In this document: positions 7,480 through 9,950 of the stretch, in pieces
Layout: every line of letters starts with the position of its first letter
Position numbering within the stretch: the stretch's first letter is position 1
From: JAJFUG01 sp964473155
GTDB lineage: Bacteria; Gemmatimonadota; Glassbacteria; GWA2-58-10
DNA length: 9,950 bases
Direction: 5' to 3'
Assembly: GCA_964473155.1 (NCBI GenBank)
Contig: CAYYNT010000100.1
Span: 1 to 9,950 of the forward strand
Program-made: the position numbers and the translations under genes
The notes under the pieces: generated by a model
Told to the model about the DNA's origin: nothing
The model's database searches: none
The model's input: the letters and a program-made list of their open reading frames with translations, nothing else

Positions 7480-7481
7480 TC

Positions 7482-8624
7482 ATGAAATCCGGCGTGAAAA
7501 TCGATATCGCCATCCGGATTCTTCTCCACGAGAAGAAACGCCTCTCTCTGTCCATACTGGCCGTTTCCTTCGCGGTCCTGGTCATTTTCATGGAGCAGGG
7601 CTTTTACAATGGTCTGAACGACAGCCAGGTGAAGCTGTACGATGTACTCAACGCCGACCTGGTCATTATGAACTCCATGCAGCGCCACATGCACAAGTAC
7701 GACATGCTGCGGCGCTCCTCGCTCTACCAGGCGCTCGGGGTGGAGGGGGTCACCGAGGCTGTGCCGGTTTACAAGTTCCTGGTGCAGATGAAAAACTCAC
7801 GCACCGGCGACCTGTCCGAGGTGTTCGGCCTGGCATTCCCTCCGGAGTCGAACCCGCTCACCATCCCGATCACGGAGAGCAACCGGGAGGCGCTGAAGAA
7901 GCTCGGAACCGTCCTGTTCGACAGCGATTCGCGCAAGAACCTCGGTCAGGTGATCTCCGGGCAGAAGGTCGAGATCAACGGTCTGCACTATACCGTCGGC
8001 GGGTTCATCCGGCTCGGGCCTACGTTCAGTTTCGACGGGAATATCCTTATGTCGGAGGGCACCTGGCTGATGGACAAGGACCCCGGCTATGCCGAGAATG
8101 TATCGTTCGGGCTGTTGCGGGCCGCTCCCGGCGTCGACATCCAGGCGCTCAAGGAAAAAATCCGCGGAAGTATAAACGAGGATGTCACCCTTCTGACGCC
8201 CTACGAACTGCGGAGGCGGGAGATAATCTACACCACAAAGACAGCGCCCTTAGGCTCGATTTTCGGCGTGGGCATGATAATCGGCTTCATTATCGGCACG
8301 ATCATCTGCTACCAGATACTCTACAACGAGATAACCGACCACATACCCCAGTTCGCCACCCTCAAGGCGATGGGCTTCACGGACAAGTACCTGCGCAACC
8401 TCGTGCTCCGCCAGACAGTCCTGCTGTCGCTGATCGGGTTCATCCCCGGCCTGTTCCTGACCCAGGTGCTGTATTATTTCCTTTTCAAGCTCACCGGCAT
8501 AGCGATGCTTTTCACTGTCGTGCGGGTGGCTATTGTCCTGAGCATGACTTTCGGCATGTGCGTCATCTCCGGGTTTATCGCCGTGAAAAAGATAATCAGG
8601 GCCGATCCGGCCGATCTGTTCTGA
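7482..8624 (+). CDS. DevC-like FtsX-fold ABC permease, second of two
   Basis: The protein has 380 residues with the same architecture as the preceding permease: membrane segments near 22-40, 257-279, 310-331 and 344-365 around a large periplasmic domain. Shared landmarks are VIFMEQGFYNGL (34-45), ADLVIMNS (58-65), the coupling stretch FATLKAMGFTDKYL (291-304) and the C-terminal RADPADLF. The periplasmic domains differ strongly from each other, so this is an old, diverged paralogue. Known DevBCA operons carry one devC and the permease is a homodimer. Two adjacent, probably translationally coupled copies suggest a heterodimeric membrane domain, as in LolCE. GGAG at 7467-7470, inside the end of the first permease gene, may serve as its ribosome binding site. 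Both copies look intact. Confidence 0.9.
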   Translation: MKSGVKIDIAIRILLHEKKRLSLSILAVSFAVLVIFMEQGFYNGLNDSQVKLYDVLNADLVIMNSMQRHMHKYDMLRRSSLYQALGVEGVTEAVPVYKFLVQMKNSRTGDLSEVFGLAFPPESNPLTIPITESNREALKKLGTVLFDSDSRKNLGQVISGQKVEINGLHYTVGGFIRLGPTFSFDGNILMSEGTWLMDKDPGYAENVSFGLLRAAPGVDIQALKEKIRGSINEDVTLLTPYELRRREIIYTTKTAPLGSIFGVGMIIGFIIGTIICYQILYNEITDHIPQFATLKAMGFTDKYLRNLVLRQTVLLSLIGFIPGLFLTQVLYYFLFKLTGIAMLFTVVRVAIVLSMTFGMCVISGFIAVKKIIRADPADLF

Positions 8625-8650
8625 TCCTGTCCCAACAATTACGGGCTGAC

Positions 8651-8655
8651 AGGGG
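8651..8655 (+). promoter_or_regulatory. Ribosome binding site for the ATPase gene
   Basis: AGGGG lies 10 bases before the ATG at 8666. The open frame extends upstream to an ATG at 8558, but those 36 extra codons overlap the permease gene and do not resemble an ABC protein N-terminus. The frame also has a GTG at 8657 as a weaker alternative. Confidence 0.5.
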
Positions 8656-8665
8656 TGTGAAAGCC

Positions 8666-9793
8666 ATGAAAAGCAAAGAAGCAATGCAGTTCATCCAGCG
8701 CGATGACAGCAACCTGCCGGTTATCGAAATCTCAGGGCTTGATTTCTCCTACGGCAGCGGCGAGAGCAGCAAGCAGGTCCTGTTCAACAACAACCTGAGC
8801 ATCTATCCGGGCGAGATAGTGATCATGACCGGCCCCTCCGGCTCGGGCAAGACCACTCTGCTGACCCTGATCGGGGGTCTGCGCTCGGTGCAGGCCGGCG
8901 GGCTGAAAGTCCTGGGACGGGAGCTGAAAGGGATGAGCGCGGCGGGGCTGCAGGAGGTAAGGCGCAACATCGGGTTCATTTTCCAGCAGCACAACCTGTT
9001 CGACTCTCTCACCGCTCTCCAGACCCTGGCTGTGGCCATGCAGCTCAAGAGTTACCCGGATGAGGAATTTATCCGGCGGCCGGAGAGAATCCTCGGGGAA
9101 CTGGGACTGGCCGACCGCATGAACTACAAACCCGAAAACCTCTCCGGCGGGCAGCGCCAGCGGGTGGCGATCGGCAGGGCGCTGATCAACGATCCGTTGA
9201 TAATTCTGGCCGATGAGCCCACGGCCGCCCTGGACAAGGTCACCAGCGCCCAGGTTATCGAGCTGTTCAAGCGTCGGGTGAAGGAATACAACTGCACGAT
9301 CATCATTGTCACGCACGACAACCGGATTCTGGACGCCGCCGACCGGGTGATCAACATGGTGGACGGCAACATCGAATCGAACATAGTCGTGGCGGACGCC
9401 CTGGCTATCATGCGCTTTCTGAAAGACTGCAATATCTTCAAAGACATGCACCAGTCTTTCCTGGCCGATGCGGCCAATTCGATGAAACTGGAGATATATC
9501 CCTCCGGCGCCCTGGTGATCCGCGAGGGTGATGTGGGAGATAAGTTCTACCTTATCCGTCAGGGACAGGCCGAGGTTTTCAGCGGCCAGGGGGAGGCAAG
9601 GAAATCGCTGGCCTCGCTCGGCCCGGGTGATTTTTTCGGCGAGCTGGCCCTGCTAAAGGATGTACCGAGGGCCGCCTCGGTGGTGGCCGAGGGGAAACTG
9701 GAGGTCTATACGCTCTCCAAGGACAAGTTCATCGAACTGGTCGGACGCTCCTCGAGTTTCGAGGAACACCTCAAGAAATCCTATTTCCATTGA
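8666..9793 (+). CDS. DevA/LolD-like ABC ATPase fused to a C-terminal cyclic-nucleotide-binding domain
   Basis: The protein has 375 residues in two domains. The ABC ATPase (about 18-240) has Walker A GPSGSGKTT (56-64), Q-loop FQQ (106-108), signature LSGGQRQRVAIGRAL (159-173), Walker B LIILADEP (178-185), D-loop ALD (188-190) and switch His217. It resembles the LolD/MacB/DevA group that drives FtsX-fold permeases. From about 247 to 370 a second domain has the cyclic-nucleotide-binding beta-roll: REGDVGDKFYLIRQGQAEVF (286-305), then the phosphate-binding cassette FFGELALLKDVPRAASVVA (323-341). That cassette has the conserved Gly-Glu-Leu-Ala and Arg335. Ala after the arginine is more typical of cAMP-type than cGMP-type sites. 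Ordinary DevA/LolD proteins (about 230 residues) stop after the first domain. The gene follows the second permease by 41 bases and is the last before a terminator. Domain identities are firm; gating by a nucleotide is inference. Confidence 0.93.
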   Translation: MKSKEAMQFIQRDDSNLPVIEISGLDFSYGSGESSKQVLFNNNLSIYPGEIVIMTGPSGSGKTTLLTLIGGLRSVQAGGLKVLGRELKGMSAAGLQEVRRNIGFIFQQHNLFDSLTALQTLAVAMQLKSYPDEEFIRRPERILGELGLADRMNYKPENLSGGQRQRVAIGRALINDPLIILADEPTAALDKVTSAQVIELFKRRVKEYNCTIIIVTHDNRILDAADRVINMVDGNIESNIVVADALAIMRFLKDCNIFKDMHQSFLADAANSMKLEIYPSGALVIREGDVGDKFYLIRQGQAEVFSGQGEARKSLASLGPGDFFGELALLKDVPRAASVVAEGKLEVYTLSKDKFIELVGRSSSFEEHLKKSYFH

Positions 9794-9820
9794 GAAAAGG
9801 CTGAAATTGAGAAAAATAAA

Positions 9821-9850
9821 AAGGGATTGCGGGTGATTTCGCAATCCCTT
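9821..9850 (+). terminator. Intrinsic transcription terminator of the export operon
   Basis: There is a perfect 11-base-pair stem: AAGGGATTGCG (9821-9831) pairs with CGCAATCCCTT (9840-9850) around an 8-base loop. It lies 27 bases after the ATPase stop. An A-rich stretch precedes it and a short, interrupted T-rich stretch (TTGATTTAT) follows, so it could work in both directions. Confidence 0.8.
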
Positions 9851-9950
9851 GATTTATATGGCGCCGGGGGACGGAATTGAGGCTTAAAAATAACTACTTG
9901 TTATTCAATGTTTTATGCTTGGCAAAACCTCATGATTTGGTCACAAAAAG
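9851..9950. other. A+T-rich non-coding tail, no gene seen
   Basis: The last 100 bases hold no open frame or RNA that I can recognise. The drop in G+C content suggests an upstream region for a gene beyond the window. No convincing promoter pair could be fixed. Confidence 0.5.

Noticed and set aside
8558..8665. A 36-codon N-terminal extension of the ATPase
   Set aside because: It overlaps the second permease gene by 67 bases, has no good ribosome binding site, and the extra residues do not match any ABC N-terminus. The ATG at 8666 is preferred.
9877..9919. Promoter-like hexamers (TTGAGG, TTGTTA, TATGCT) in the tail
   Set aside because: No pair has both a good match and 16-18 base spacing, and the region is A+T-rich enough to give such hexamers by chance.
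1..9950. CRISPR array, insertion sequence, tRNA or attachment site
   Set aside because: I looked for repeated spacer-like units, terminal inverted repeats, transposase motifs and cloverleaf structures and saw none.

Overview
This window comes from a Gram-negative bacterium: it encodes a TolC-type outer-membrane channel and a periplasmic adaptor. The DNA is G+C-rich (around 60% by eye) and uses Shine-Dalgarno starts. I cannot name the phylum from the sequence. Nothing in it (no tRNA, rRNA, phage or transposon gene) points to a mobile element. All recognisable genes lie on the + strand and coding density is high.

Left block (1-2434). This holds the C-terminal part of an alpha-oxoamine-synthase-type PLP enzyme (serine palmitoyltransferase / AONS family), a complete short-chain dehydrogenase resembling 3-ketosphinganine reductase, and a 381-residue GNAT-fold acyltransferase-like protein. 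An enzyme that condenses an amino acid with an acyl thioester, a ketoreductase and an N-acyltransferase are the three activities needed to build a (dihydro)ceramide. The set therefore reads as a probable sphingolipid-synthesis block. That is inference from family and order; no single gene proves it.

Gap (2435-2614). This is 180 bases of less G+C-rich DNA with a weak promoter candidate. It is the only large break between genes.

Right block (2615-9793). Six tightly packed genes encode a TolC-like channel, an HlyD/DevB-like adaptor, a family-2 glycosyltransferase of the ceramide-glucosyltransferase/HpnI type, two different DevC-like FtsX-fold permeases, and a DevA/LolD-like ATPase fused to a C-terminal cyclic-nucleotide-binding domain. 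Channel/adaptor and adaptor/glycosyltransferase overlap by ATGA, and the two permease genes are 2 bases apart. A clean stem-loop terminator follows at 9821-9850. The arrangement parallels the cyanobacterial DevBCA-TolC exporter of heterocyst glycolipids.

Working model: the left block makes a ceramide-like lipid, the glycosyltransferase adds a sugar at the cytoplasmic face of the inner membrane, and the DevBCA/TolC-like machine moves the glycolipid to or through the outer membrane. The cyclic-nucleotide domain on the ATPase would gate the pump. This combined make-glycosylate-export locus is the most interesting content of the window.
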